64,000 nucleotides of DNA from Tenericutes bacterium HGW-Tenericutes-2 (GCA_002839095.1 PGXL01000001.1:1-64000); one strand, 5' to 3'; shown: positions 1 to 10,032, counted from the stretch's first letter. Program-made: numbers and translations. The notes: a model not told the origin generated them from the sequence alone.

Positions 1-110
1 TAAATTATGTTTTGTTTGTTAATAGCTCTTTTTTGTTTTTTTGTTACTTTTGATACACTCATCATCATTCAGTTTTCAAAGACCTTTTTCGCATGCCTTG
101 TTTGGCGTGC
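1..110 (-). other. rRNA operon leader with boxA-like antitermination site (continues past left edge)
   Basis: The minus strand downstream of two rRNA-type promoters carries, at 68-84, GGTCTTTGAAAACTGAA, which matches the boxA antitermination element found in Firmicutes rRNA leaders. An imperfect hairpin (90-110; GCACGCC with GGCATGC, one mismatch) precedes it. No gene starts inside the window, so a 16S rRNA gene is expected just beyond position 1. That gene is inferred, not seen. Confidence 0.7.
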
Positions 111-116
111 TTTTTA

Positions 117-146
117 ATTCTACCACTAGCAAACTACGTTTGTCAA
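117..146 (-). promoter_or_regulatory. rRNA-type promoter P2
   Basis: TTGACA (141-146), an 18-base spacer and TAGAAT (117-122), reading leftward. The -35 is full consensus. It lies about 100 bases downstream of a second promoter, the tandem P1/P2 arrangement usual for rrn operons. Confidence 0.75.
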
Positions 147-220
147 CACTAAACTTAAACTTTATTCTTTTCGTGTTTTTGTAGTTCCCGTAGGGCTCCT
201 TTTCGGGAGCGACCTTTATC

Positions 221-249
221 ATTCTATAATATTAGACTTGATAAGTCAA
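221..249 (-). promoter_or_regulatory. rRNA-type promoter P1
   Basis: TTGACT (244-249), 17 bases, TATAGAAT with -10 TAGAAT at 221-226, reading leftward. The -10 hexamer is identical to that of P2. A transcript from here would contain a GC-rich hairpin (GCTCC/GGAGC, 195-210) before reaching P2. Confidence 0.7.
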
Positions 250-262
250 TACTTTTGACTAT

Positions 263-300
263 AAAAAAAAGAAATCTTCAAATTGATGATTTGAGAATCT
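263..300 (-). terminator. Rho-independent terminator after the 323-901 gene
   Basis: On the minus strand TCTCAAAT pairs with ATTTGAAGA (one bulge) and is followed by a run of eight T. It sits between the membrane-protein gene and rRNA promoter P1, insulating the two. Confidence 0.65.
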
Positions 301-322
301 CTTTAGGCTGTTATTTTTTTGA

Positions 323-901
323 TTATATACGTGATAAATCAGGGTTTTTGTATATATATGCCTCTTTATACCACTCTTTAAAGAAAATCCATAATCCAAT
401 TTGATATGCCATTAAAAAGAAGGGTATCAAGACAATTGTGGGATTTGATTGATTATTTGGAAGTAAAGATAAGATCTGAACCGATATATAGTAGATAAAT
501 GAAATGATAATTAATGAATAACCCTTGATGGTTAGCAATGGTACTTGAATTGTTTTAACCTCGAGTATCCATAATGTCAACACAACTACCTGTAGGAATA
601 GAAGGATATTAGGCACAAGATGATAGCTTTCTGTGACACCAAAATCAATAACTAAAAACCGAAGGATACCTAAAAGAGCAAATATAAAACTGAATACTTT
701 GATTTTTGGATGCTTCTTTGTCGATAAAAAAAGTCCTATGAATCCGAAGATAATCAATAGATCACCAAATCTAATGAATAAATCAACAGAAGGATAGAAC
801 ATCGGCAAACTAAAAAAAAGAGAGTCAATTTGATTAATCAAGTGGCTAAAGATCGTTAAAGCACAAGAAAGCAAAATGAGCACTATTGACATTTTTTTCA
901 T
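323..901 (-). CDS. Hypothetical polytopic membrane protein
   Basis: 192 residues, mostly hydrophobic, with about five to six predicted membrane helices (around residues 5-22, 42-60, 67-88, 97-113, 124-147 and 157-174) joined by short loops. I recognise no catalytic motif or family. The start is ATG preceded by GGGGGAA at about 6 bases, a plausible ribosome site. It is a single gene between the terminator of the uppS-rseP operon and its own terminator (263-300). Being next to an rRNA operon says little about function. It could be a lineage-specific integral membrane protein. Confidence 0.6.
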   Translation of the reverse strand: MKKMSIVLILLSCALTIFSHLINQIDSLFFSLPMFYPSVDLFIRFGDLLIIFGFIGLFLSTKKHPKIKVFSFIFALLGILRFLVIDFGVTESYHLVPNILLFLQVVVLTLWILEVKTIQVPLLTIKGYSLIIISFIYYISVQILSLLPNNQSNPTIVLIPFFLMAYQIGLWIFFKEWYKEAYIYKNPDLSRI

Positions 902-943
902 ATAATTCCCCCAAACTATACTTATATTTTATCATTTATTGAA

Positions 944-977
944 TAAAAACAAAAGAAAAGAGGATTAAATTATCCTC
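944..977 (-). terminator. Terminator of the uppS-cdsA-dxr-rseP operon
   Basis: GAGGAT-AATTTA-ATCCTC (960-977) followed on the minus strand by TTTTCTTTTGTTTTT. The 5' arm contains the rseP stop codon, so the hairpin begins inside the gene. Confidence 0.85.
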
Positions 978-2538
978 TTATTAGTCTTAATATGTCATTA
1001 TATGTAACAAATACGAATAATCCGAGTAGTAGGAAGAACATCACGTTATTTATTGTATTCTCTATTTTTCTATTCAATGGTTTTCTTGTGACTGCTTCGA
1101 TTCCTAAGAATACGAGTCTTCCACCATCTAAAGCAGGTATCGGTAATAGATTCAATAGTCCTATATTAATGGAAAGGAATGCTGTAAAACCGAGAATCGC
1201 GATAAATCCTTGTGATGTAGTACTACTAACGAGCGAGAATATTCCAATTGGACCGGATAGATCACCTAATCCTAAATTTTCTTGACGATCAAATAGTAGG
1301 CCAAGTGTATTAAATACTTGCATCATATTACTATAGAATGTTTTAAATGGGTAAAGCAATGTATATCCAAAGTTAAATTCTGAGGTTGGTGTGATGCCAA
1401 GTTGGAAGACAATTGCTTGATATCCAAGCTTTCCTAATGCTCTTTCGCTAATCAGTTCATATGTTGTTTCGAGGATTTCTGTACCTCTTAGATAGTTAAC
1501 TGTGATTTCTCCTCGATTGTTTTCTTGGAAGAATTCAATTAAATCATCCCAGCTACCAATAGGATAAGTTACTCCTTCATACTCAATAGAAAGAATTTTG
1601 TCTAACGCTTCTAATCCTCCATCTGAGGATGCTCTACCGAATGCTTGTCCAATAATAACTTCATCACTATATATATTTCCATTGGCATCGATATTTGCAA
1701 ATCCAGCCATTTGGATAATGGTAATGACTGTCACATCAGTTTCTGTATATTCCACGCCCTCACGCGTATAAGATAAGGATAGGGTCACTGAATTTAGCGA
1801 TCTCATGACAGTAGATAAATCATTCCAATCATTAATTTGAACACCATTAATCATAGTAATTTCATCGCCAGGAAGTAATCCAAAACTCTCTGCTGGTGAA
1901 CCAATTGAGACTTGATCAACTACACTAGATTCAAGATTTGGCTTGAAAACAAAGAACCCAACGATTAGAAATAATACAAGTGCGAGGATAAAATTCATCA
2001 TCGGACCTGCAAATATAACTAAGAATCTTTGCCATAGCGTCTTACTCTCAAAGCTTTTTTCTGATGGTGTAATCCACATTTCTTTCTTTTCAGAGAAACG
2101 GTATGTTGCATCTCTTAAAACAGGATATTTTGTTTGATTTCCATCCACATCAATTTCAATGAATAAAGGATTAAAATCCTTTCCATATAAATCAAAGGAT
2201 TTAACAATCCCGATAATATCACTTTGAACAGTATCACTTAAATTAATCTGATATATTTGACCTTGAGTATTTAATTTGATACCGATGACTTGTTCCTTTT
2301 TGATTAGTGCATCATTAATTGATTCACCAGCCATAGAAACAAACCCACCAATAGGAATACTTCTGATGGAATAGATGGTCTCGCCTTTTCTTTTTTGATA
2401 AATTGCTGGTCCCATACCGATTGCAAATTCATGACACAAGATCCCTGCTTTTTTTGCAAAGTAAAAGTGACCTGCTTCATGGATTAAGATAATGACTCCC
2501 AGTACGAGTACAAATACGATTAAATCAACTATAAACAT
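970..2538 (-). CDS. rseP: RIP metalloprotease RseP/RasP (site-2 protease)
   Basis: A membrane-embedded zinc protease that performs regulated intramembrane proteolysis of anti-sigma factors and signal-peptide remnants. The first membrane helix carries HEAGH (His20, Glu21, His24), and the C-terminal helix carries the third zinc ligand in PALDGGR. Between them is a PDZ domain (about residues 210-280) with SPAESFGLLPGDEI. At 522 residues it is about 100 longer than B. subtilis RasP. The extra length lies between the first helix and the PDZ domain and in a second periplasmic-type segment. It is last in the uppS-cdsA-dxr-rseP operon, three bases after dxr, with its ribosome site inside the end of dxr. 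No anti-sigma substrate is visible nearby. Confidence 0.93.
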   Translation of the reverse strand: MFIVDLIVFVLVLGVIILIHEAGHFYFAKKAGILCHEFAIGMGPAIYQKRKGETIYSIRSIPIGGFVSMAGESINDALIKKEQVIGIKLNTQGQIYQINLSDTVQSDIIGIVKSFDLYGKDFNPLFIEIDVDGNQTKYPVLRDATYRFSEKKEMWITPSEKSFESKTLWQRFLVIFAGPMMNFILALVLFLIVGFFVFKPNLESSVVDQVSIGSPAESFGLLPGDEITMINGVQINDWNDLSTVMRSLNSVTLSLSYTREGVEYTETDVTVITIIQMAGFANIDANGNIYSDEVIIGQAFGRASSDGGLEALDKILSIEYEGVTYPIGSWDDLIEFFQENNRGEITVNYLRGTEILETTYELISERALGKLGYQAIVFQLGITPTSEFNFGYTLLYPFKTFYSNMMQVFNTLGLLFDRQENLGLGDLSGPIGIFSLVSSTTSQGFIAILGFTAFLSINIGLLNLLPIPALDGGRLVFLGIEAVTRKPLNRKIENTINNVMFFLLLGLFVFVTYNDILRLIRG

Positions 2539-2541
2539 AAA

Positions 2542-3678
2542 CTACCTCTTTTCATATGCTAGTAGAATTTCTTTTTGGATCAATAGGTCTGTATCGATGA
2601 TTTCATCGATGGTTGGATTCAAGACATTTTTGAAGCTTTCTACGTAATGCATAACTATATTTTCAATTTCTAAAAATTTGATTTTATTTTGAATAAACAG
2701 TTTAACTGCAGCTTCATTCGCTGCATTCATCACTGTTGGCAATAAACCACCTTGAATTCCAACATGAAATGCAAGTTTTAGTAATGGGAATCTTTCGAAA
2801 TCCATTGGCTTGAAGCTTAGATTGTTAAGCTCTAGTTTCTTATTGAAATAGACTCTTTTTGGATAATAAAGTGCGTATAAAATAGGAATTCTCATATCCG
2901 ATACACTTAAGCTTGCTTTAACTGTGCCATCTATGAAATAGGTTAACCCATGTACTACAGATTCTTTATGTAGTACGGTTTCAATCTTATCATATGGAAG
3001 ATGAAAGAGATGATGTGCTTCAATCACTTCTAGTCCTTTGTTCATCATGGTCGCACTATCTATAGTTATTTTAGCCCCCATGCTCCAATTTGGATGCTTT
3101 AATGCTTCCTCAAGTGTAACATCTGTTAATTCTTCTCTGTTTTGGTCTCTAAATGTTCCACCACTTGCAGTAATGACTATTTTTTCGATATTGGATAAAT
3201 CCTCTCCATCCATGGTTTGCCATAGCGCACTATGCTCAGAATCAATTGGATAAAGCTTAACACGATAAGTATCGATTAATTGATTGATATAATCACCAGC
3301 CATCACGAGTGTTTCCTTATTGGCAAGAGCAATATCTTTTCCCGATTGAATCGCTTCAATTGTTGGTCTAAGACCAGCAGATCCTGATAAAGCATTGACT
3401 AGTATACCCTTAATTGGATAGTTAGCGATGTCAATTAATCCTTGGTCACCATAGGTAAATAGGATAGATGGATACTTTAATTGATAGTTCTTTAACTGAC
3501 TTTCATATCTTAGACAAACAATCTCAACCGAAAAACGGTCGAGAATTTGATAATTTGTTTCCTCATGACTTCCAAGAGAAATACCGATTAAATTGAAATC
3601 ATTCGGAGCATTTTCGATGATATCAAGTGTTTGAAGTCCTATCGAGCCTGCAGCTCCTAAAATATAAATATTTTTCAT
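2542..3678 (-). CDS. dxr: 1-deoxy-D-xylulose 5-phosphate reductoisomerase
   Basis: Converts DXP to 2-C-methyl-D-erythritol 4-phosphate using NADPH and a divalent metal, the committed step of the MEP isoprenoid pathway in the cytosol. The N-terminus has the dinucleotide motif GAAGSIGLQT. Further family motifs are ALANKETLVMAG, IDSEHSALWQ (metal-binding Asp/Glu) and the SMGAKITIDSATMMNKGLE segment. Its length (378) is typical. Its ATG overlaps the cdsA stop by four bases (ATGA), so translation is coupled. Upstream uppS consumes the isoprenoid product, so the operon links precursor supply to undecaprenyl carrier synthesis. Use of MEP rather than mevalonate fits acholeplasmas. Confidence 0.95.
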   Translation of the reverse strand: MKNIYILGAAGSIGLQTLDIIENAPNDFNLIGISLGSHEETNYQILDRFSVEIVCLRYESQLKNYQLKYPSILFTYGDQGLIDIANYPIKGILVNALSGSAGLRPTIEAIQSGKDIALANKETLVMAGDYINQLIDTYRVKLYPIDSEHSALWQTMDGEDLSNIEKIVITASGGTFRDQNREELTDVTLEEALKHPNWSMGAKITIDSATMMNKGLEVIEAHHLFHLPYDKIETVLHKESVVHGLTYFIDGTVKASLSVSDMRIPILYALYYPKRVYFNKKLELNNLSFKPMDFERFPLLKLAFHVGIQGGLLPTVMNAANEAAVKLFIQNKIKFLEIENIVMHYVESFKNVLNPTIDEIIDTDLLIQKEILLAYEKR

Positions 3679-4616
3679 ACAATGATTGCTGGATATAATC
3701 TATAAATGAGTAGGAACACAGCTGTCAAAAACATAGCAACAAATAAAACAGAATCAAAACGATCGAGAAGTCCACCATGTCCTGGAAGAATTGTACCAAA
3801 GTCTTTAATATTATAGGTTCTCTTTAAACGAGATGCGACTAAATCGCCTATTTGAGCAAATATACTTGCTAGTAAAGTCACCGGGACAATAATAAGTCCT
3901 TGAACCCAAAGTGGATTACTTTCACCAAGTGTAGAAAAATTGTCTAATAAGGTTTGTTCTCCACCAGCGTTTACAAAATTACCAATCCATGTACCTGGAT
4001 AGAACACAGAGCCGTAAAATAATGCGAATGCAGAACCAATTATTGTAGCAAATATAGTACCCGCGATTGCACCTTCCCATGATTTTTTGGGACTGATATG
4101 AGGAGCTAACTTATGCTTTCCATATTTCATACCAAAAATATATGCGAAAATGTCAGTTGCAGATGTAATGATTAGTAAATAGACGATAAAACGAACACCT
4201 AAGAATCTTAATACAATAATAGAGGCTGCCCCTAAACCGACATAATTAATAATCGTGAGTGCTTTACCCACATCTTCTCCATTAAAATCTCTAAATAAAA
4301 CGAGAAAGCTTAGCAAGATAATTGTAAAAATTGGAATTGTTATGCTTAATGCACCATTTGCTTGTAATGGGTTATGATCAATGTTTCCTAAAACACCACC
4401 TACTGAAAAGAAGGTTGCTAAGGATAATAGCATAATCCCAATTTTTGGAAGCAGTTGAAACTTCTTTTTACTTTCATACATTCGTATCATTTCATGTGAT
4501 GCTATCAATACAAACAAAGACATCAGCACCTGAAATAATTCAAGAAATATTTCAATGCTAACGACTGGTATTAAAATAACAGCGAGTATGATACCTGTAA
4601 TTAATCTATCTCTCAT
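3675..4616 (-). CDS. cdsA: Phosphatidate cytidylyltransferase
   Basis: An integral membrane enzyme making CDP-diacylglycerol from phosphatidic acid and CTP, the branch point of phospholipid synthesis. About eight hydrophobic helices are visible. The C-terminal signature is present: SPKKSWEGAIAG, then GDLVASRLKRTYNIKDFG and the metal-binding end PGHGGLLDRFDSV. Length 313 is slightly longer than the B. subtilis enzyme, with a longer loop around residues 195-235. ATGA overlaps join it to uppS upstream and dxr downstream, giving a translationally coupled operon. uppS, cdsA and dxr are adjacent in many Firmicutes. Confidence 0.95.
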   Translation of the reverse strand: MRDRLITGIILAVILIPVVSIEIFLELFQVLMSLFVLIASHEMIRMYESKKKFQLLPKIGIMLLSLATFFSVGGVLGNIDHNPLQANGALSITIPIFTIILLSFLVLFRDFNGEDVGKALTIINYVGLGAASIIVLRFLGVRFIVYLLIITSATDIFAYIFGMKYGKHKLAPHISPKKSWEGAIAGTIFATIIGSAFALFYGSVFYPGTWIGNFVNAGGEQTLLDNFSTLGESNPLWVQGLIIVPVTLLASIFAQIGDLVASRLKRTYNIKDFGTILPGHGGLLDRFDSVLFVAMFLTAVFLLIYRLYPAIIV

Positions 4617-5287
4617 GCTAATCCTCCAAAACGACGGTGTCTTTTCTGATAACTTTTGATTGCTTTTTTCAATTCTTTTTCTCTAAATGCTGGCCAATGT
4701 ATTTTAGTAAAATAAAACTCTGCGTAAGATGCTTGCCACAATAAGAAATTTGATAATCTTTGTTCACCACTAGTTCGAATTAATAGATCAACTGGCTCTT
4801 TGATCATTAGCTTTTCCTCTAATGATTCCTTAGTTATAGGAAGCTTTGAAGAGTTTACAGCTGTTATGATTTCATCATAAGAACCGTAATCAACAGCAAC
4901 ACATAATTCAAAGCCTACATGGTTTTTTGTTTCATTTGTTATGATATCCATAACCTCTAAGAGCTCCTTTGAGAATCGATCTTTTCTTCCAGCAAAGGTT
5001 ATCTTATAATCGATTTCACTCATTCTATTTCTATTTTCATAGAAAAGTTCAATAGGTTTTGTCATTAAATAGGTAACTTCATCTTCTGGTCTTTTCCAGT
5101 TTTCGGTTGAAAACGCATAGACAGTCAGCTTTTGAATACCTAAATTTTTAGCAATTCTAGCAATACGAAAAAGATTTCGTCCACCTTGATAATGGCCAAA
5201 TGATCTTGGTTGTCCTAATTTTTTTGCCCAACGTCCGTTACCATCTAAAATGATTGCTACATGAGATGGTATTTTTTTATCTATCAC
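4613..5287 (-). CDS. uppS: Isoprenyl transferase (undecaprenyl diphosphate synthase family)
   Basis: A cis-prenyltransferase that condenses isopentenyl diphosphate onto farnesyl diphosphate to make the long-chain lipid carrier. The N-terminal HVAIILDGNGRWAKKLG carries the catalytic Asp, and the C-terminal RTSGEQRLSNFLLWQASY with AEFYF is the family signature. Length is 224. The start is GTG: the only nearby upstream ATG is out of frame, and AAGGTGA lies 7 bases before the GTG. It opens a four-gene coupled operon and has its own promoter because two ABC units separate it from frr. In a wall-less cell the carrier would serve glycan or glycolipid export, which is inference. Confidence 0.93.
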   Translation of the reverse strand: MIDKKIPSHVAIILDGNGRWAKKLGQPRSFGHYQGGRNLFRIARIAKNLGIQKLTVYAFSTENWKRPEDEVTYLMTKPIELFYENRNRMSEIDYKITFAGRKDRFSKELLEVMDIITNETKNHVGFELCVAVDYGSYDEIITAVNSSKLPITKESLEEKLMIKEPVDLLIRTSGEQRLSNFLLWQASYAEFYFTKIHWPAFREKELKKAIKSYQKRHRRFGGLA

Positions 5288-5304
5288 TCATATCACCTTA
5301 ATAC

Positions 5305-5333
5305 ATTATACCGTATTTGCCTTTGTTTTTAAA
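5305..5333 (-). promoter_or_regulatory. Promoter for uppS operon
   Basis: A perfect -10 TATAAT (5305-5310) with a poor -35 TTTAAA at 17 bases (5328-5333). It lies between the terminator of the ABC unit and the GTG start of uppS. Confidence 0.55.
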
Positions 5334-5360
5334 CAGTAAAACTGTTTTAACATATTTCTA

Positions 5361-5410
5361 CAAAAAGAAAAATTGAACTCCAATGAAATGATGACTTTAT
5401 TGGAGTTCAA
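5361..5410 (-). terminator. Terminator of ABC unit 2
   Basis: A 12-bp stem, TTGAACTCCAAT with ATTGGAGTTCAA (5373-5410), followed by TTTTTCTTTTTG on the minus strand. It is a strong intrinsic terminator. Confidence 0.9.
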
Positions 5411-5426
5411 TTGATGTTGATTCATT

Positions 5427-7883
5427 TTAAATATCGTAATAGTTTAATAAAGTCGCAGGTGATTTTCTAAGTAATCTAAACATTGGAATCATTCCAAGCA
5501 ATCCAATAAAGTATATAGCAGCAATGCCAATGATTACACCAACTGGTGTAACTAGGAAATAATAAGACCCTCCAACTAATGCTTCATCGATACGATCAAT
5601 AAAGATAGTAAGTAATATAAATCCTATCACTGAAGATGCAGTAAGTCTTACATATGTTTCTGCAATATATTTTTTCATGATGTCAATTTTTCTCACACCA
5701 AGCGCTCTATAAACACTAATTTCTTGAATTTGAGCTGCCAATGAAGATTTAAGCATGAAATAAATACTTACTATAGAAACGATGATAAGTAATATACCTA
5801 AGACCATCAATGTTCTAAGTCCTAGTAAAAATACTCTACCTTCATTCATAGCATTTTGATATGGCCATGAAAGCTGTATGGATGAGAATGTGTTTTCAAG
5901 GTTTACTATAGTTTTCGCTGGATTTGCTGAATAGATTGAGATATTGATTTGGGTAATTGTATATTGAAATAAACGATAAGTCACATCATTTGCTGGCAGC
6001 AGCATTGTTTCTACAAAGTTATCATCCTCATAGGAGTAAGTTCCTGTAGCATAAACCTTATAATCAATTTCAAAGCGATCTCCATTCGAAAAATCAAATG
6101 TTTCAATTCCTGGATATGAGGACATTAAGGATTCTGGAACTAAAACCTCATAATCGTCTCTTTCTAGGTTGAACGCTTCAGGCATAAAGCCATTTAAGAT
6201 AAATTTTTCATCTCCAATAAATATTTCAGAGGATAAAATATTATGACCATTGTGTGAATTAAAGAAAACTAGCGCTTCTCTCGCGAGATATATTCTTCTC
6301 GCACCAGTATTGACGATACCTGTAATAACAAATGGGCGATCTGGGATATACATGTTTTCAATTTCTCTACCAATGACTTGGTCATAGGTCCACATGCCTG
6401 CTTTTCGAAGTGTGGATGAGTTTCTAGCATAATCGGAAAGAATAATTGAAAAATCTACAGCTATTTCATAGGCATTCTCTGGCAATCTTCCATGTACCAA
6501 ATCAGTTTCTGCAAGATGATCGTGTATGCCTAAAGAAGCATTTAAAAATGGTCTTTGAAGTTCATCGATGGAATCTATTTTAAAAATCATCGGTGATGGC
6601 TTATAAACATTGATAAAGAATGAATCATCGCCCTCTTCTTTCATCGCCATGATGGTTCGATAATTCGCTCCACTTGGTATGACACCATTCGCAGTGATAT
6701 AGCCTTGCTGATCGGAGGTGAATAGCATTCTATTGGACATAACGTTATTAATAAATGGTATACCAAAAGCCATTACCATTCCCATCAAGAAGAATATAGA
6801 TAGCATCAGAGAGGTTTTTTTAGTTAAATGGAACATTCCCTCAATAGCTTGCTTAAAAGCCTTCTTAAGCGATAAAAAGCTGTTATGGTGGGTAATTTTT
6901 TCTATACCTTCAAGCTCAATAAGAGAAAACTCAGTTTCCTCAATCATTTTTTCCTGTTCTTCGCTTGTGAGTTCTCTTTCAATCGTGATATTGGATTCGT
7001 TATTAACGATTCTAACGTTTTTAATCGTTGATCCAACATTCAAATAAAGTGTTTCATTTCTTACAATTAAGGTGACTTCATTTGGCTTAGCTGTTTCTAC
7101 ATCTTCATGATATGCATCGATTTTCCATACTTTATCTTGAATTTTTTGATCTTCCTTTAAATCCTTTAAAAAGATTGTATGATCATCGATTGCATAATGT
7201 GATTTCTTTTCATTTAAATAATCGTTTAAAATCTTACCATCCTTGATTTCTATAATTCGATCTGCATAGTGATTGACAAGATTTTTTTCATGAGTAACTA
7301 AGATAACCAGCTTTTCCTCTGATATCTTTTTGATGATATTCATAATTTCAAATGTGTTTCTTGTGTCTAGGTTTCCAGTAGGTTCATCCGCTAAGATTAC
7401 CTTTGGGTTTTTAACTATCGCTCTTGCTATCGCTATTCTTTGCTGCTGTCCACCAGAGAGCTGATTAATGTATCTTGCTCTAAAATGATGCATCTTAACA
7501 GCCTTTAATGTGTAGAGTACTCGTCTTTCTATTTCTTCTTCATCCTTTAATCCAAGGATTCTTAAGGATAATGCGATGTTTTCATATACTGTGAGTGTAG
7601 GGATTAAGTTGTAATTTTGGAATATATATCCAATGTCTTGGTTTCTGATAGCATCCCAGGTTTGACTACTTCCACTCTTGATGATTTTGTCATCAATGAT
7701 GATGTCTCCAGCACTTGCCTTTTCAAGACCACCCATAATATTTAAGAATGTGGTTTTACCTGAACCGGATTGACCTAAAAGAACAATCAATCCCTTGTTA
7801 GGGAAATCAACTGTAACATCCTTTAACACATTGATTTTATTGTTAATGCCAAAGCTTTTATATAAGTTTTTAATTGATATCAT
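5427..7883 (-). CDS. ABC exporter, fused ATPase-FtsX permease, large subunit (unit 2)
   Basis: 818 residues. Residues 1-225 form a LolD/MacB-type ATPase: Walker [10 protein letters not shown], signature LSGGQQQR, Walker B VILADEP and H-loop VTHEKN. A charged linker (about 225-350) leads to one membrane helix (about 358-378), an extracytoplasmic domain of about 300 residues, and three C-terminal helices (about 690-715, 740-760, 780-800) typical of FtsX/MacB permeases. Such transporters drive lipoproteins, peptides or other molecules out of the membrane, or sense antimicrobial peptides. The substrate here is unknown. The gene follows its smaller partner by three bases, and the two probably assemble as a heterodimer. 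It is a close paralogue of the gene at 10135-12594, ending in NYYDI against SDYDI. Confidence 0.85.
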   Translation of the reverse strand: MISIKNLYKSFGINNKINVLKDVTVDFPNKGLIVLLGQSGSGKTTFLNIMGGLEKASAGDIIIDDKIIKSGSSQTWDAIRNQDIGYIFQNYNLIPTLTVYENIALSLRILGLKDEEEIERRVLYTLKAVKMHHFRARYINQLSGGQQQRIAIARAIVKNPKVILADEPTGNLDTRNTFEIMNIIKKISEEKLVILVTHEKNLVNHYADRIIEIKDGKILNDYLNEKKSHYAIDDHTIFLKDLKEDQKIQDKVWKIDAYHEDVETAKPNEVTLIVRNETLYLNVGSTIKNVRIVNNESNITIERELTSEEQEKMIEETEFSLIELEGIEKITHHNSFLSLKKAFKQAIEGMFHLTKKTSLMLSIFFLMGMVMAFGIPFINNVMSNRMLFTSDQQGYITANGVIPSGANYRTIMAMKEEGDDSFFINVYKPSPMIFKIDSIDELQRPFLNASLGIHDHLAETDLVHGRLPENAYEIAVDFSIILSDYARNSSTLRKAGMWTYDQVIGREIENMYIPDRPFVITGIVNTGARRIYLAREALVFFNSHNGHNILSSEIFIGDEKFILNGFMPEAFNLERDDYEVLVPESLMSSYPGIETFDFSNGDRFEIDYKVYATGTYSYEDDNFVETMLLPANDVTYRLFQYTITQINISIYSANPAKTIVNLENTFSSIQLSWPYQNAMNEGRVFLLGLRTLMVLGILLIIVSIVSIYFMLKSSLAAQIQEISVYRALGVRKIDIMKKYIAETYVRLTASSVIGFILLTIFIDRIDEALVGGSYYFLVTPVGVIIGIAAIYFIGLLGMIPMFRLLRKSPATLLNYYDI

Positions 7884-7886
7884 CTG

Positions 7887-10004
7887 TTACACCTCCGCAC
7901 TTTTGCTCAATGTTTCAATCACAGATATTTCATAAATACTTTGATTGAACTTGATTGGTGTAATGATTGTCATATAGGAAAATACAAAGAAGACGATAAG
8001 GATATCGATGGTTTCAATGTATCTTAAACTATTTTGTACTGTTGGTACGAATAGAACTAGGATTAAGCCAAATAATAAAGTTAAAATTGAGCCTATAATA
8101 ATTTGAAGTGACTGTTCAAGGAAGATAAGACGACCTAAAAAGCGTTTGCTAGCTCCAATCGAACGATAGATAGCGAAATCCTTTCTTCTGGTAGCGACCA
8201 TATTTTTAAAGACTACACGTAGTAGCATCAGCATCAATAGACCAACGAAGAAAATCATTAAATATGAGCCTACAGTGAGTACATATCCAAATGAAGAATA
8301 GTCTTGATTTTGAGTGAGTGCTTCATAATAAACGATATACTGACTTTGATCAATAGAGTTTTTTAATCTTGTTCCATCATATCTGTCATATACATTTAAA
8401 ACAATACGATAACGGTGATCAAGTGATGTGAATTCTTCCACCATTTGTTCATAGAGATCTTCACTTAAGAAAATGTCCATAGAAGATTCTGAAAAAATAA
8501 AGCTAGCAGTCACATTGATTTCTTTTTCTTGTTCATATCCTGTGACCATTTTTAATATAGTTGCTCTACTACCCATTCCTGGGTAATTGATATAAGCAAC
8601 TATATTTCCTGAATCCAGGTTACTATCAACAATATAATTTCTGTAAAGATTTACTCTTTCTTCTGATTCAAAGGTATCTAATAATTGCATGGTAACTTTA
8701 TTAACAATAGACTTGAAAACAAAATCAGGGTTAACGAAAAAATCATCATGAAAATATACTGATTTACTCACTCTGCTTGATATTCCGACAAGTGTAAACT
8801 GAAATGGCTCAAAGCCAATCGTTCTTAGGGTTAATGTCTGACCTATTTCGGCATTTAAATATATTTCTAAATCCTCAGAAATTATGACTTCATTGATGTT
8901 TTCAGGGAATCTTCCTTCTAAAATATCACTTTCCTTTAGGACTGCAGTACGTTCGGTGAAAATTCTTGTTCGACCAATCGAAACAAACAATGAAGTGATT
9001 GTTTCATATTCATTCACTTCTTTTACATATCTATTATTTTTAAACATTAAAATTTCTTCATCAGTCAATGCTTTTTGATCTAGTCTTTGAATGATTAACT
9101 GATGCTCACTCGCTTCAATAGAATCAGGGAGTAAGCTATTTTGATGAAATAGACTATTGGTAGTACCATAGATCATAAATGCTAAAAATACAAAAATAAC
9201 TTGTAATAAGAGCATAAATATAAATTTTTTAGGTGCTGCAAATAGGTTTCTAATTGCAATTCCAGTCGTTGTTTTAAAATCAATTCGCTTTTGTTCAACT
9301 GGTTTAGCTTCACTTTTGATTTCTTTAGGTAAAAGCTTAATATCTTCTATAACTTCACCATCACTCATTTTAATTCTTCTAGTTGCATATTTCTCTACTT
9401 CAGCAAAGTGGTGGGTAACCATAACTACTAGCTTATCTGTTGATATTTCATGAAGTAACTTTATGATTTCTTCACCAGTTTTTGAATCTAGGTTACCTGT
9501 TGGTTCGTCACAAAGTATTGCAGGACAATCCTTAGCAAGTGCACGAGCAATAACAGTTCTTTGCTTTTCACCACCCGATAATTTGCTAGCCTTATGATGA
9601 ATTCGATGTGATAGCCCAACTCTATCAATAATTTCTAATGCTCTTTCTTTTCTTTTATCTTCTTCATAGCCTTGAAATTCAAGAGACATTAAAACATTTT
9701 GCAAAACTGTATAGGATTCGATAATATTATAATTTTGAAAAACAAACCCAACATAGGCTGCACGGTAGGCTTCCCATTGTGCGATTGTATAATGAGAAGT
9801 TGGCTCATTAAATAGAAAAAATTCACCCTCTTCAAAGGTATCAAGTCCAGATAGTATATTGAGAAGTGTTGATTTACCAGATCCACTTTCACCTGTAATC
9901 GCAACAAATTCTCCTATTTTGAATTCTAAATTCACTTTTCTCATTCCAACTGCAACGAGTGCGTTGGATTTATAGTACTTTGATACTTGTTCTAGCTTAA
10001 TCAT
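7887..10004 (-). CDS. ABC exporter, fused ATPase-FtsX permease, small subunit (unit 2)
   Basis: 705 residues. The ATPase occupies residues 1-230 (Walker A GESGSGKST, signature LSGGEKQR, Walker B AILCDEP, H-loop VTHHF). Then come a linker, a first helix near 262-283, an extracytoplasmic region of about 290 residues, and three helices at about 580-605, 640-665 and 668-690. It begins the second two-gene unit, with its own promoter upstream (10033-10062), and is followed directly by the 818-residue partner. It is a near-copy in architecture and sequence of the 706-residue protein at 12598-14718. The role is presumably export or membrane-stress defence. No sensor kinase or regulator is adjacent that would point to a bacitracin-type module. 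Confidence 0.85.
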   Translation of the reverse strand: MIKLEQVSKYYKSNALVAVGMRKVNLEFKIGEFVAITGESGSGKSTLLNILSGLDTFEEGEFFLFNEPTSHYTIAQWEAYRAAYVGFVFQNYNIIESYTVLQNVLMSLEFQGYEEDKRKERALEIIDRVGLSHRIHHKASKLSGGEKQRTVIARALAKDCPAILCDEPTGNLDSKTGEEIIKLLHEISTDKLVVMVTHHFAEVEKYATRRIKMSDGEVIEDIKLLPKEIKSEAKPVEQKRIDFKTTTGIAIRNLFAAPKKFIFMLLLQVIFVFLAFMIYGTTNSLFHQNSLLPDSIEASEHQLIIQRLDQKALTDEEILMFKNNRYVKEVNEYETITSLFVSIGRTRIFTERTAVLKESDILEGRFPENINEVIISEDLEIYLNAEIGQTLTLRTIGFEPFQFTLVGISSRVSKSVYFHDDFFVNPDFVFKSIVNKVTMQLLDTFESEERVNLYRNYIVDSNLDSGNIVAYINYPGMGSRATILKMVTGYEQEKEINVTASFIFSESSMDIFLSEDLYEQMVEEFTSLDHRYRIVLNVYDRYDGTRLKNSIDQSQYIVYYEALTQNQDYSSFGYVLTVGSYLMIFFVGLLMLMLLRVVFKNMVATRRKDFAIYRSIGASKRFLGRLIFLEQSLQIIIGSILTLLFGLILVLFVPTVQNSLRYIETIDILIVFFVFSYMTIITPIKFNQSIYEISVIETLSKSAEV

Positions 10005-10032
10005 GACATCACATCCATCTCTTGTAATATTA

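Noticed and set aside
992-1285. Open frame on the plus strand
   Set aside because: It lies wholly antisense to rseP, has no ribosome site, and gives low-complexity Ser/Pro/Ile protein typical of shadow frames. The same holds for the other antisense frames within strong genes.
4611-4620. Mycoplasma genetic code (TGA as Trp)
   Set aside because: TGA ends uppS, cdsA and the TrmH-family gene exactly at ATGA overlaps with the next gene, and Trp is encoded by TGG.
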